A stretch of 41,328 nucleotides of DNA from the NCBI GenBank assembly GCA_000729835.1, contig JFHB01000248.1:1-41328 (forward strand). Direction: 5' to 3'. Every line of letters starts with the position of its first letter. Position 1 is the first letter of the stretch. This document shows positions 10,242 to 20,724 of this stretch, in pieces. Origin of the DNA: Atkinsonella hypoxylon (taxonomy: Eukaryota; Ascomycota; Sordariomycetes; Hypocreales; Clavicipitaceae). The notes beneath the pieces were generated by a model. It did no database searches and was not told where the DNA came from. It saw only the letters and a program-made list of their open reading frames with translations. The translations under genes were made by a program, and so were the position numbers.

Positions 10242-10571
10242 ATGGCCGAACCAAACCAGACTCAGACTGTTCCTCCCGCCGACTCCAGCCCCCGTAGACA
10301 AGTAAGCTGCCCGACCCTACTAATCATGTGCCGACAGCGCTAACCCACCTGTGACACAGAGCTCCGGATGGATGCCCGCCTTCGAGTCTCTCCAGACGCA
10401 CAAAAACAACCAGGATCCCACCCGCCGACAGAGTATATCTGACCAGCAGGCCAAAGGCGGTTTCTTCAGCCAGTTTTTTCACAAGTGAGTCTTCGACCAA
10501 TGACGTCATCATGATCATGGACTACCTTAGCTAACAAATGTGTTAGCAACTTTGGCCGCAATTCGAGGTAG
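10242..10571 (+). CDS. Small conserved-type fungal protein, 69 residues, three exons
   Basis: Exons 10242-10301, 10360-10484 and 10547-10571 total exactly 70 codons. Both introns have good consensus sites: GTAAGC...GTGACACAG (58 nt, with CTAAC/CTGAC-like branch sequence) and GTGAGT...TGTTAG (62 nt, with GCTAAC just upstream of the acceptor). The protein is hydrophilic: a Pro/Gln/Thr-rich start (MAEPNQTQTVPPADSSPRRQ), then SSGWMPAFESLQTHK, a basic motif followed by serine (TRRQSISDQQ), and an aromatic end, GGFFSQFFHNNFGRNSR. I have an impression of similar unnamed small fungal proteins with 'RRQS...GFF..' patterns, but I cannot name the family or a function. RRQS fits a basic-directed kinase site. 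A strong-looking core promoter and 3 kb of upstream DNA suggest a regulated, possibly abundant product. Confidence 0.7.
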
Positions 10572-10802
10572 TCAACGTGGCTAATTTATAAGGGACGAGC
10601 TGAGATGAAAGGGCAAGAGCTTGGTCATGTCTCGCGTGTATGATAGCGATGTAATGGGCTAGAATTTTGCACAGGATGATGGTGCTTCGGTTTTTGTTTT
10701 AGTAAAACCGTATCGAGTTCTTCGTATTTCAGTACATCCATAGTGACATATGCCACTACCTTTTAAAGTCTTTCTTCATCATACTACCGCTCATGCAATG
10801 TG

Positions 10803-11877
10803 TCATGTCTTGACCATGAAAATCTATGCAAATCAAATACTTAGCACTTTTTAAACAAGGAAGCGTCGGAACGTCACACGTGTAACGTACCTGAGCCAGA
10901 GCTTTTGTATCCAACACCGCCTGTCTCTTCTGCGCAATAAACCGTGACCGTACAAAGTTTCGACTTCCTAGTGCCATAGACCCAGTTGTTGTCGGCGTGG
11001 AGGTGCCCGTCGCAGCCCCTGAACTTGACGCCGATGCCGCTGTTGTGGGCTCTGTATCTTCGCCATCCTTCCGCCTCTTCTTCTCTTTCTTGTCCCTTTT
11101 CATCGATTTCGCATCTACTTCCTCGTCTTCGGCATCGAAAGTTGCCTTGGACTTGGGCTTCGATTTATCCTTCTTAGACATCTTTTTAGACCGGCTGCTG
11201 TCCTCGATCAGATTACCGGCTTCCCTGGCAGCCGCCAGTCTCTTGGCTTTTCGTTCCTCCTTTCGCCGTCTCTTCTCCTGCTTCCTCGTGTCTTCACTCA
11301 AACCGGCTTCGCTGTCGTCCAGATCTACTGCTTTGCGTTTCTTGCTCTTTTTGTCCCTATTCGACCTCTTGGGCTTATCTGCATCTGCATATTGCCTCTC
11401 CGCATCTGAGGACGGCATGGATTCCACCATGATGGGCTCTGGCTCTGCCTTCATCTCGTCGCCGATGAGCAGGCCGCCTCGGACGAATCGCATCGGACCC
11501 CATTTTGCTTCCACGTAACGATGTGTCTTGACTTCTAGTCGGGCTTGTTTGTCTCCTTCGATCATGTCTTCTGATTTACCATTGAGTCGACTGAGTAGAT
11601 CGGAGAAGACGTCGAGACCGGTGACTTCGTCCTCCTTGGCTTTGGAGAAGCCCAGACCCTTCATGTCGTCTTTGAGCGCTACTCGAATGTAGGATGCATT
11701 GGCAGCGGTGTGCAGCTTAGAGTGAGCGGCGTTTTGCAGTCCAAGAAATTGCCCGGGCTGCCATCCCTGAGCTCGCAGGATCTTTTGGCCGAAAGTGTTC
11801 GTATCTCGAGTCCATTTCGTATTATTAGGATCTTTATTGATCTTTGATCGACTATTGATCGCGTGCGAAGCCAGCAT
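10803..11877 (-). CDS. PXR1: Pxr1/PinX1-like G-patch ribosome-biogenesis protein
   Basis: Exons (reverse strand) 11877-10891 and 10823-10803 give 335 residues. The 67-nt intron is GTACGT...TTGCATAG. Without splicing the frame would run on into unrelated sequence to 10756. Splicing instead gives the ending ALAQ-IFMVKT, which matches the characteristic last residues of fungal Pxr1. N-terminal landmarks are SKINKDPNNTKW, a G-patch (TFGQKILRAQGWQPGQFLG, about residues 25-43), SYIRVALKDDMKGLG, and LDVFSDLLSRLNGKS. The C-terminal half is Lys/Arg/Glu-rich with several KKxK nuclear or nucleolar signals. In yeast, Pxr1 activates helicase Prp43 during rRNA maturation and can inhibit telomerase. I placed the start at MLAS because family members begin MGLA about 18 residues before the KI..DPNN motif; an in-frame ATG at 11901 would add eight residues. 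Confidence 0.9.
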
Positions 11878-12945
11878 TAGCAATCGTGCACATGCTAGCA
11901 AGTAGTTTCAGAATGAGACCAAGCCCACCAAGAAAAAATATAATTCACCTCTTATTCTCGGCAAGCAACCCCATTTTGGTGGTGGCTTGTGGCCGGTACA
12001 ATCAAATGGCCTGAAATGCTGTTCAAAATGTAGGAACATCCAGTCGATAATGGTTGTAAAAAAATCGCACTTATTTGTGGGATTGGTCATGCTCGGTGTG
12101 CTCTATCATGATAGCTGATTGGCCTGATTGAAGTAATGCAGCCCCACTGCAATACATCAATTGCTACTTTTCCGGCGACTGAAAATTGCTACGGGTGGTC
12201 TCCACCTTCAATCCCGCTCCAGACCCACTGTATTGGTTTTCTGTGGAGTAATTGTTCCCATGTAAACCTGTTGGACATTGGAAGGCTTGTATCCTAAGCT
12301 GAAGATGCTCATGTTGACAGCACTAATAGTCGCTCTATACGGAACAGAACGTCTTGAGATCCGTGGTAAAATGTTTAAGTTCATACATGTATTTTAATAG
12401 TGCAAACAGAGAGCCGTGTGTCGTAATAAACCCCACAATTTGTTCCTCTGCATCTCCCACATCAGAAGTAGTTGAGCACGCGAATTTAATAGGCATTTAG
12501 TTTAAAACGACAAGAAGACTTTCCAAGAGAGGAGCACTTGACAAGTTAGCCAGTCTCGCAACAGCCGAACATAATGGCTTCCGTTGGTAACGTAAATGCG
12601 CCAGTAGCTCTCGTGGCAGGTTTTCGTGCTTTTCAGGGTTTACGTATGACGCAGCACAGCAATAAATGTTAATACTTAGAGCATCCATTTCATTTGTAAC
12701 TCTACAGTCGCTGCTCGAACTAGCGCCTATTCAGAACATAGTTAAAGACCATTGCAATAATAACAAATTCCTAACCGCGTCTTTGAAAGACGACATTGAA
12801 GACTTAGTTGGGGTTCGGTTGTTCCTCTTGGTCAAACGATGGTTCACCGTTTCCCATCACAGAACCACATTAGCCCCAAATGTATCCTGGCGCTTATTCG
12901 ATCCCACTAACTCGGCACCAACTTGCGACCCTCATCAAATGATGG
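11878..12945. other. Intergenic region, PXR1 5' side / ars2 3' side
   Basis: About 1.07 kb of AT-rich sequence between the start of PXR1 and the stop of ars2. It should contain the PXR1 promoter and the ars2 3' UTR. An open stretch on the + strand at 12666-12956 is antisense to the ars2 3' end and shows no domain features. I see no repeat or RNA gene. Confidence 0.5.
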
Positions 12946-15692
12946 TTAATAATTGAGCTCCCCGCCACCACCGCCAGAGACTTGATCGAGATCTTCGTAA
13001 CTCTTCAAGCTACGGCCTTGCACAGCTTCACGAGGCCCGCCAGCTGCGCCTCCGGCACCATCCCCCCATCGGGACCCGCCAACACGGTTGCGACCGCCGT
13101 CGAAACGATTACCACGGCGATCGTAAGGCCCGGTGCGGTATTGCCCGCGATTTCCCATGCCACCTCGACGGATGGGACCTCCACCGCCGGAGCGGTCATC
13201 ATTCATGGGGTTCCAGCCGCCTGGTGGCATGCCAGCGAACATTGGCGGAAAGCTGCCACCAGCCATGGGGAATCCTGGCATACCCATCATGCCGTTCATG
13301 GAGAACTGCTGTAAGCTGAATCCTCGAGGGGTTCCAGTAGCTGATTGACCATTTGCTGGTGGGAAGTGGCCATTGGAGTTGGCATCTGTTCTGGAGGGCG
13401 CGATATGTGCTGGATCTATGACATAGGCGTTGATGAGCTCGATCTAAGATACTAGTTAGCACAGAACTGCAGGCCATCAAAGGTCATGCTGGATGTCGTG
13501 GATATCGACATACCTCCTGCTTCATGGTTTCAAGGAACGCGCTATGTCGTTTTTCCATGTGTTTCCTCCAGAAATGTTCCTCCTTGAAGAGCTTCGTGCA
13601 CTCTGGCGCCTTGCAACGCCATTTGTGTTCGTCCTCTTGCTTCACGTGCTTGGATAATTCTTGTTCAAGAGCTTCTTCCAACGGGCAACCTCCAAGTTTG
13701 CGGATATCAACCGTTTGTGGTTCCAGAATCTGCATGATCTTGTCCTCAAACGTCTTGACCCAATTGTACGCTCGGAGCAATTGCTGTTCTGTTTTGTTGG
13801 AAGTATTTCGAAATTTTTTGTCCCCTTCTGTTGCCTCGCCATCTTCCTCAGGGTCTGACTTCTTCTTCTCTGGGAATGGCTCCCCAGTAGCACTCGCGCG
13901 TGCGACAGCTCTCGCTGAAGATGACAAAGTACTTCTAGGCCGGCGTAGATGACCTCCTGGGCATTTTCTTGTCAATTCATGAACAGAATCGCTTTCGAAT
14001 ACGCAGAAGAAGCAAAAATTGAAAACGCGGCGAAGGTACTCAATGAGAAGATCGAGTTGCTTCTTCTTCACAAGCATGTCCTCATCGTCAATTTCATCTT
14101 CGATAGCACCATCCTCTTCTTCCTCTTCCTCCTCTTCTTCTTCCGCCATATCGTCGTCGTCATCCATGGCCTCGTCAAGCGCGAGCTCACGCCGCTTCTT
14201 CACCTTCTTCACAGGTGCTGATGTCACGGCTGGCTGCAACTGATCGGCATTACGTAGCTCTTCCACCTTCTCCTGCACTTTCAGAATTGCCTGGAAGTCA
14301 GAGCTGAAGTCCTCTTCGAATTTATTTACTAATCGTTGAACAAGCAGAAGGTCCCGCTCAATGCGTTCAGGGGCAGAGAAGAGATCCCATAAAGCTTTCT
14401 TACGAGGGTTGTTCGGAGGATTGTGTACTCCAACATGACAGACAAAATCTCCGCGAACCTCGTCCTTCACCGTCTTGCCGTTCACTGCTTCTAGAGCTTT
14501 TTCTGCTGTAGAAACCAGCTGTGGAGTTGTGATGTCCACGTCACCATCCTCGTCCTTGGGATCAGATCGATCGATTGGAAGGGCTGTTTCTGACGAGGGA
14601 TGTAGCATCACCCAGCCAATACGATGATATCGCTTGCTTGGGTTCGGGTCTGAAAGGGACAGCCATTTAAAGCCACCTTCTTCCTCTCCCAAATTCTCTT
14701 TACAGAAAGTTTCTAAGTTCTGTCGACTAACGTGTGGCGCGATGGTTTTGATCAGAAGTGTGGGTTGGAATTGGTTCTCGTCGCGGATGTCTAATCCGTT
14801 GACAGGGAGAAGATCTCCAACACCAAGGATTTCGTTGCTAGCGGTTGCCTCTCCTTCTTCTTTTTCTACGACACCGCCAGAGCCGTTACTGTCAGCCTTG
14901 GGAATGCCTTCTAACGAAAAATGGTCAAATGTTCCGGCGTCTAGGTCCTGCTCCCACTGACTGTATGCGCCACGACGAATTTCATTCAACTTGGCTCGAA
15001 GCTCGTCGCGAATCTCGGGCACATATCTTTCCTTAAACCATTGCTCTTTCTTATGTTCCGAGACGAAAGCTCGGGCCATTTTTGCTTGAAGCTCTTCTTT
15101 GTAGGCATCATATGCGGCTTGAATTTTAGCCTTCTCCCTTTCCCGCTCTTCTGGGCCACGGGGTCGATCGGGTTCCCTTTTACGGCCAGTCTTGGCACGT
15201 TCTTTATCTTCTTTGATCTTTTCGTTCACTCTCCACCATTCGCCAAAGTAGGAGAAACCCACTTGATATGGGAGTCGGGCAGGATCTGCAAGCGGATTAA
15301 CTGTTATGCCAGCAGAGCCACTCTCTTGTCCCGGAACATAGCGGTCGATATTTGCTGGCGGTGAAGTAATCCTTCGTCGATCGTCTCTATCTCGATCATC
15401 TCGACGAGACCGAGGCTCATATCGGTCCACTGGTCCGGGAGAACGGGAACGTCTACGTTCTCTTCTGTCATTTCCTGCGATGCACGTTAGTTTAGCCTAC
15501 AATGGAGGTTGTTCGCCTCGAAAGATCGTGGCCAAGGCCGTTGTCAACGGCGAATGGAGCAGTATTACCAGGGGACCTTCCACGGTAGAAAGTGTCAGCG
15601 CGTTCATCTCTCGTCCTCGATTCTTCTCGTCCCCAAGTTCGGTCAGAAGGTGACCGCCCCGAAGAATCGCGACGTGAGCTGTAAGAATCCAT
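12946..15692 (-). CDS. ars2: Ars2/Serrate homolog (Pir2-type), zinc-finger RNA-processing factor
   Basis: Exons (reverse strand) 15692-15569, 15474-13514 and 13443-12946 give 860 residues; all junctions keep frame. Introns are 94 and 70 nt. The N-terminus is rich in Arg, Ser and Asp, including a DRDDRDRD-like block near residues 55-75. A Ser/Asp block is followed by a basic/acidic helical region (VGFSYFGEWWRVNEKIKEDKERAK). A long Asp/Glu run lies near residue 490. The conserved Ars2 block is LIEYLRRVFNFCFFCVFES...CPGGHLRRP. A C2H2 finger follows (Cys662, Cys667, His680, His685; C-x4-C-x12-H-x4-H). The C-terminal 165 residues are Met/Gly/Pro-rich, then Arg/Gly-rich, as in Serrate tails. Ars2 links the nuclear cap-binding complex to RNA 3'-end formation, decay and small-RNA pathways; fission yeast Pir2 acts in heterochromatin and RNA elimination. 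It is divergent from the sulfurase gene. Confidence 0.92.
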
Positions 15693-16823
15693 TATGCGCA
15701 CCACGTCGGCGGGAGGCTGAATTCCGATTAGGGATCAATAATGATTCTTCGTCCGCTTCATCAGCCTTTGCCAGATGCTTGTTGACTTTGTGATCGGATG
15801 TGATGTCTGTAAATCGGCGACAAGATGCCGGTTAGAGAACACATTTTCAAGAAGAAAGCAATTGTAGCGAACAAGTGAGTGTAAGAGACAATTAAGGGTG
15901 CAAAAGAAGGCCAAGAAGAATGAGGATTAACAGGTTCCTCGAGACATGATGTAGAAACACAAAGAGTTTTTTAAAGATCAGGGCAACAGGACGATGGGAA
16001 AAAAATGAGGTGACTAGGTGATGAGAGGATAAGATTTCAAAGAACAGATCGGCAATTGGGGCGCTCGGGGAACGAAAGTCGAAGTAAGCAGAGAAGAGGG
16101 GATAACGAACTGAAGTCAACGAGCGTGAAAATCTAAGGATAGGATGCCGCGCAGACGTGGCTGTTCCAATGCGGTCGTGACGAACAGCAAGCAAGCACCG
16201 TGAAGGTGGTTGGAAGAGGGCTCAATCGGAGAAACGTGGGTGGAGCTGCCAGCTGTTGCTGCAGTCGGCATCTGGGTCGTGCTTCCCAGTTGGCGACGGT
16301 CCCGGCACAGTAGTGCGACAGTAGATGCGGAAACGTGTGAGCTCGGTTTATGCACTGTACAACGCTTGCTTGTTTCTTGGCTGATGCGAGCACAGTACGC
16401 ATGACTGTCAAACAGCGGGATGACAAACGCCTCACCGTCAACCAATGAAAGCCCTCTGTTGCTTCCTGCCAAGGGAGGTGGCGATGTCCGAGGCTACGGC
16501 GACAGCCGACATCACTTTATCCACCATTATCAATGGCTTTGATTAAATCATAAAAGGTCGACACCACGACCCTGGAGTATGCTTTTCATACAGAGCAAAG
16601 ACATCTGCCGCTCCAAGTTCGGCCGTGTGTATGACGTGCCTGGAGAATGATGTTTCGGGCTGATACCTGGCAAATGAACCTTGACCTACCTTTTGCGTAT
16701 CAACTCCCATACCGACTATCTTGGACGACTTCAGGGCTCGTGGCGTTTGAATAACGGCTTTACGTGAGCCATTCGTATACACGCCAAGTGACCTCTTTGG
16801 CCTCGATGTTTGAGAGAAGGGAG
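15693..16823. promoter_or_regulatory. Divergent region between ars2 and the molybdenum cofactor sulfurase
   Basis: 1.1 kb between two divergent genes. The first 70 bases upstream of ars2 carry an in-frame upstream ATG (15704). Around 15890-16110 lies a purine-rich stretch on the + strand (AAGAAGAATGAGG, GGGAAAAAAATGAGG), so the ars2 transcript would have a pyrimidine-rich leader. Overlapping open frames on the minus strand at 16116-16472 show no family features. Confidence 0.5.
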
Positions 16824-19363
16824 ATGGCGTGCCAGCAGAGACATGGCTATAATTCTGGGGTAGAAAAATTCCGAGACCGGGAGTATCCCATGCTTCAAGG
16901 TATGATTGAACGTGACCCACTTTGCTGTTCCATGCAAAGTGATACTGACAGGTTTCTAAAGATTCAATATACCTGGATCATGCAGGATCAACACTTTGCG
17001 CTAAGTCCGTAATGGACGCTTTTGCTCAAGAAATGACATCTTATCTTTACGGCAACCCTCATTCGGGCTCATTGTCATCGCAGCTTTCAACGTCACGTAT
17101 AGACGATGTTCGTCTACGACTGCTCGAGTTCTTTAACGCAGATCCCTCACAGTTCGATCTGGTTTTCGTTCCCAATGCCACTGGGGGGGTCAAGCTTATT
17201 GTGGAGGCGATGAGGGCGCTTCCAGAAGGATACTCTTACGTATATCACCAATCCTGTCACACTAGTCTGGTTGGAGCCAGAGAAGATGCGAAACAAAGTG
17301 TTTGTGTCGATGACTCAGATATGTACCTGTATCTTCGCGGTGAAGAACCATTACCCTCTGCTGAGCCTGTTTCCGCCACACTTTTTGCCTACTCTGCTCA
17401 GTCTCACATGGACGGTCGACGATATCCCCTGTCATGGACTAAAGGAGTCCAGAAAAGCTCGACTGGGAATAGAGCGACGGTATACACTCTTCTGGATGCT
17501 GCATCTTTCAGCGCTACGTCGCAGCTTGATTTCAGCTCCGAGGCTTTCGCCGCTGACTTCGTAGTTTTCAGCTTATACAAAATCTTTGGATTTCCAGATC
17601 TTGGCGCTCTGATAGTTCGACGGTCGGCAGAATGTATCTTCGATAACCGACGTTATTTCGGTGGCGGCACAGTGAACTTGGTAACTTGCAGCAAGAAAGA
17701 GCAGTGGCATGCGCGAAAGTCGCATTTTCTCCATGAACGGCTGGAGGATGGGACGTTGCCATTCCATAACATCATGGCGCTCAACTCTGCTATGATAATA
17801 CACGCAAAGTTATTTGGCTCGATGTATCGTGTCAGTCAACATACATCATATCTTGCGCAAAAACTATTTGATGGGCTGAAAAATCTACGGCACGGTAATT
17901 CATCCCCTGTGTGTTTTTTGTACACACAGCGAGAGGATCCTGCCGCTGAGCTAGAAACTGGACCAGTTGTGTCATTCAACCTCAAGAGTAGTACCGGTGG
18001 CTGGGTAAGTCTGGGAGAGGTGGAGAAACTGGCAGGGCTGCAGAATATTCATATCCGAACAGGAGGACTGTGCAGTCCTGGGAAGATGGCAACAGCCTTA
18101 GGACTCGAGCCCTGGGAACTAAAGCGAAACCTGTCGGCCGGCTTTCAGTGTGGCGCTGACAGTGAGATCATGGGAGGCAAGCCGACGGGAGTGATTCGAG
18201 CGAGCTTGGGTGCAATGAGCATAGAATCAGACGTGGATCGATTTCTTGATTTTCTGAAGGAGTTTTTTGTGGAGGACTGTCCGACCACGACTGCCCTCCA
18301 TCATTTCGATACAAGCAACTCGATACATTTCCGGAGCAATATGCGCGTGAAAACAATCAAAGTGTATCCGATCAAAAGCTGTGGTGGGTACGCCGTACCA
18401 CCCGGAGTGCGCTGGGACGTCAAAGTCGAGGGTCTAGCCTGGGATCGCGAATGGTGTCTCATTCACCCAGGATCCGGCCAAGCCTTGAGCCAAAAGCGAT
18501 ACCCAAAGATGACACTTCTGCGACCAATATTCGACTTCAAAAATGGTATGCTACGAGTTTCTTACCACGGACTCAAAGACGACTCGGTCGAATGCTCCGA
18601 GATTCAAATTCCTCTTTCTGCGAATCCAGCCTTGTTTAACAATGACTCTAAACGAATGTCGTCCCGCGTGTGTGGAGAACAAATATCCGCCCAAACATAC
18701 GAGTCATCAGAAATAAATAATTTTTTCTCATCCGTTCTAGGCGTGCCCTGTGTTTTAGCGAGGTTTCCTGCTGGTGGTTTCGGTCTATCCAGCCGCACGG
18801 CTAAGGCTCGAGTTCAGAAGCACCAACAAATCGAAAAATATCGCAAGCTGCCAGGGTCATTCCCTGACATGCCATCCCCGCCAGACTCGGATTCTGATGA
18901 GCAGATGGGCGAGGGAAAGATTTTGTTATCGAATGAAAGCCCGATTTTATTGGTGAACAGCAGTAGTGTGGATGCTCTGAATAAAGAAATTGTTCGTCGG
19001 GGAGGCGAGGGCGTCCCAGATGATTCATACAGGGCCAATATTGTCATTGAGTCTTTTGACAAGGGGGGAAACGACCATTCAGCTTATCTGGAAGATTTTT
19101 GGAGTAATATACGCATCGGACATCATGGCTTCAAGTTACTCGGGGCCTGTCGACGGTGCCAAATGGTCTGTGTGGATCAGATAACGGGTAACAGACGACA
19201 GGAACCGTTCTCGACCCTGTCTAAGACAAGAAGGTTCGACGGAAAGGTGTATTTTGGGGCGCACATGCGACTTGAGCCGCAACGAGGGGATCTCAGCTCA
19301 ATTGATCAATCGCCAGGCATTGAAGTTGGCGAGACTGTCACAGTGGAAGGATGGTTGTCATGA
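16824..19363 (+). CDS. hxB: Molybdenum cofactor sulfurase (HxB/ABA3 type)
   Basis: Exons 16824-16899 and 16962-19363 give 825 residues. The 62-nt intron (GTATGA...TCTAAAG) must be removed to join YPMLQ to DSIYLDHAGSTL, which is diagnostic for the family. The enzyme transfers persulfide sulfur to the Mo cofactor of xanthine dehydrogenase and aldehyde oxidase; in Aspergillus hxB mutants cannot use purines as nitrogen source. The NifS-like PLP domain spans about 1-430, with PLP lysine Lys232 in FSLYKIFGFPDLGALIVRR and the likely persulfide cysteine Cys396 in RTGGLCSPGKMA. A MOSC N-terminal barrel begins near 487 (VKTIKVYPIKSCGGYAV). The MOSC core has GACRRCQMVCVDQITG and a C-terminal YFGAHMRL. 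Length fits the family. The start chosen (MACQQRHGYNS) is the nearest ATG to conserved sequence; the frame is open further upstream. Confidence 0.92.
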
Positions 19364-20724
19364 TGTCTATGTCTACAATGACTGCCACAAGCCTTGTCAA
19401 TGTATATTATGAGCAAATGGCAGCTGTGCACAACATGAGAATGAAATGCTTGTTCAATTGCCAGGCTCGAAGTCCTTGGTCGACCCTCGACTACCTCGTT
19501 AGACCACGGCATATCGCTGCCTGAGAAGGGACGCGGACTACCTCAACAAGGGATATAGAATCCGGCTCAATCCATCACACCAAGCTCTTGGAAGCACCCA
19601 AATTTTCACTCTTGAATGACTTGAATGACTTGATGGCTACATGATCTACTGCAGGTTGTAGGCCACGGGCAGCATGAGTATTGGTACATTCGGTGATGAC
19701 TACTACGTTACAGTTACTTCAAAGCTAGCCCCACGAAACAAAAAAAAAAAAAAGAAAAAAGAAAAAACCCCGATTTGCTGGGAACGGTAGCTACTTATCA
19801 ACTTAATTTGACAATGAAACAATGACTGAAATGCAAAAATTTATGAATTCAATTTGAATTCCTCATCGTCAGCAAGGTAGAGCGAATGGCAAGGGCGAGG
19901 GAGTTGAAGGGGGATGCGCCTCCCTTGACTTACACCAGCAACTGAGGGTACGCATGTCTGAACGTCGCAGGAAAACGCGGATGATTCAAGTATCTACTAA
20001 CTGACCAGCTTGACCATTAAATTGGTAAAAAATGGCTTCATTTTCAGATACTTAGTCATGCTCACATTGTGGCCGTCCATATCAACGAGCTGCGGGCTCT
20101 CTTGATGTCCGACAGTCAAGCAGAGTGGCGTTCAGCGCGAGCGATATCTTCCATATTTTCCATATTTTCCATATCTTCCATAGTTGTTCAGACAGAGCGA
20201 CTGCGCCCGCAACTCTACATGTCTGCGTTAGGATCGCAAGGTCTCTGCTTGGTCGCGTTCATATTGCAAACGTCTCGTCAGCCAAGCTCGCAATATTCAT
20301 AGATGCCATATGTGGATTGTCTCAGCGGCCACACAAAAGTGCCAGCTCTCGACTTCTGGACATGGAAATCCCTTTTTATTGTCTTGATTACGAGAAAAAG
20401 CCCGGGATTGACCGCTAAAACTTGCGTCTACTCGTCAGTTGCGGCCTGCAAACTCTCGCACACCACGCGTGATGCCATAACGCCCAGGAGTCAACATATA
20501 CCATGAATGTCGCTGAAGCCATGGAATGCCACAGTCAATCTATTCTATGTAGAGAATTTTTGATGGCCACCGCTCAGCTGCACCTGTACTCGAGCGTTTG
20601 AATAATAAATATTGCCCTTGCCCCGTTTACTGACAGTCAATCCCTTGACGTACACATCAACCCCTTTGCAAACTTACGAATTAGACCGCCCTGGAGGAGA
20701 AAAACTATTCGACAGGACGAAATA
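19364..20724. other. Intergenic region, sulfurase 3' side / chitinase promoter
   Basis: About 1.36 kb without a supported gene. It holds an A-rich tract (about 19740-19766, interrupted poly-A), a short CTTGAATGA tandem (about 19611-19633), and four 9-bp units at 20144-20179. The A/T-rich AATAATAAATATT near 20600 is a TATA-like candidate for the chitinase about 120 bases downstream. Confidence 0.5.
20144..20179. repeat. 9-bp tandem repeat, four copies
   Basis: Units ATATCTTCC, ATATTTTCC, ATATTTTCC and ATATCTTCC follow without spacing, about 550 bases upstream of the chitinase start. The first and last units share the same C variant. On the other strand the unit reads GGAAAATAT. Confidence 0.85.

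Noticed and set aside
10997..11518. 173-residue plus-strand open frame rich in Ser, Leu and Phe
   Set aside because: Antisense reading of the Lys/Glu-rich half of PXR1.
13446..13513. Continuation of the ars2 middle exon past 13514
   Set aside because: It reads nine residues into an intron; the donor GTATGT and the acceptor before IELINAYV join the true C-terminal exon.
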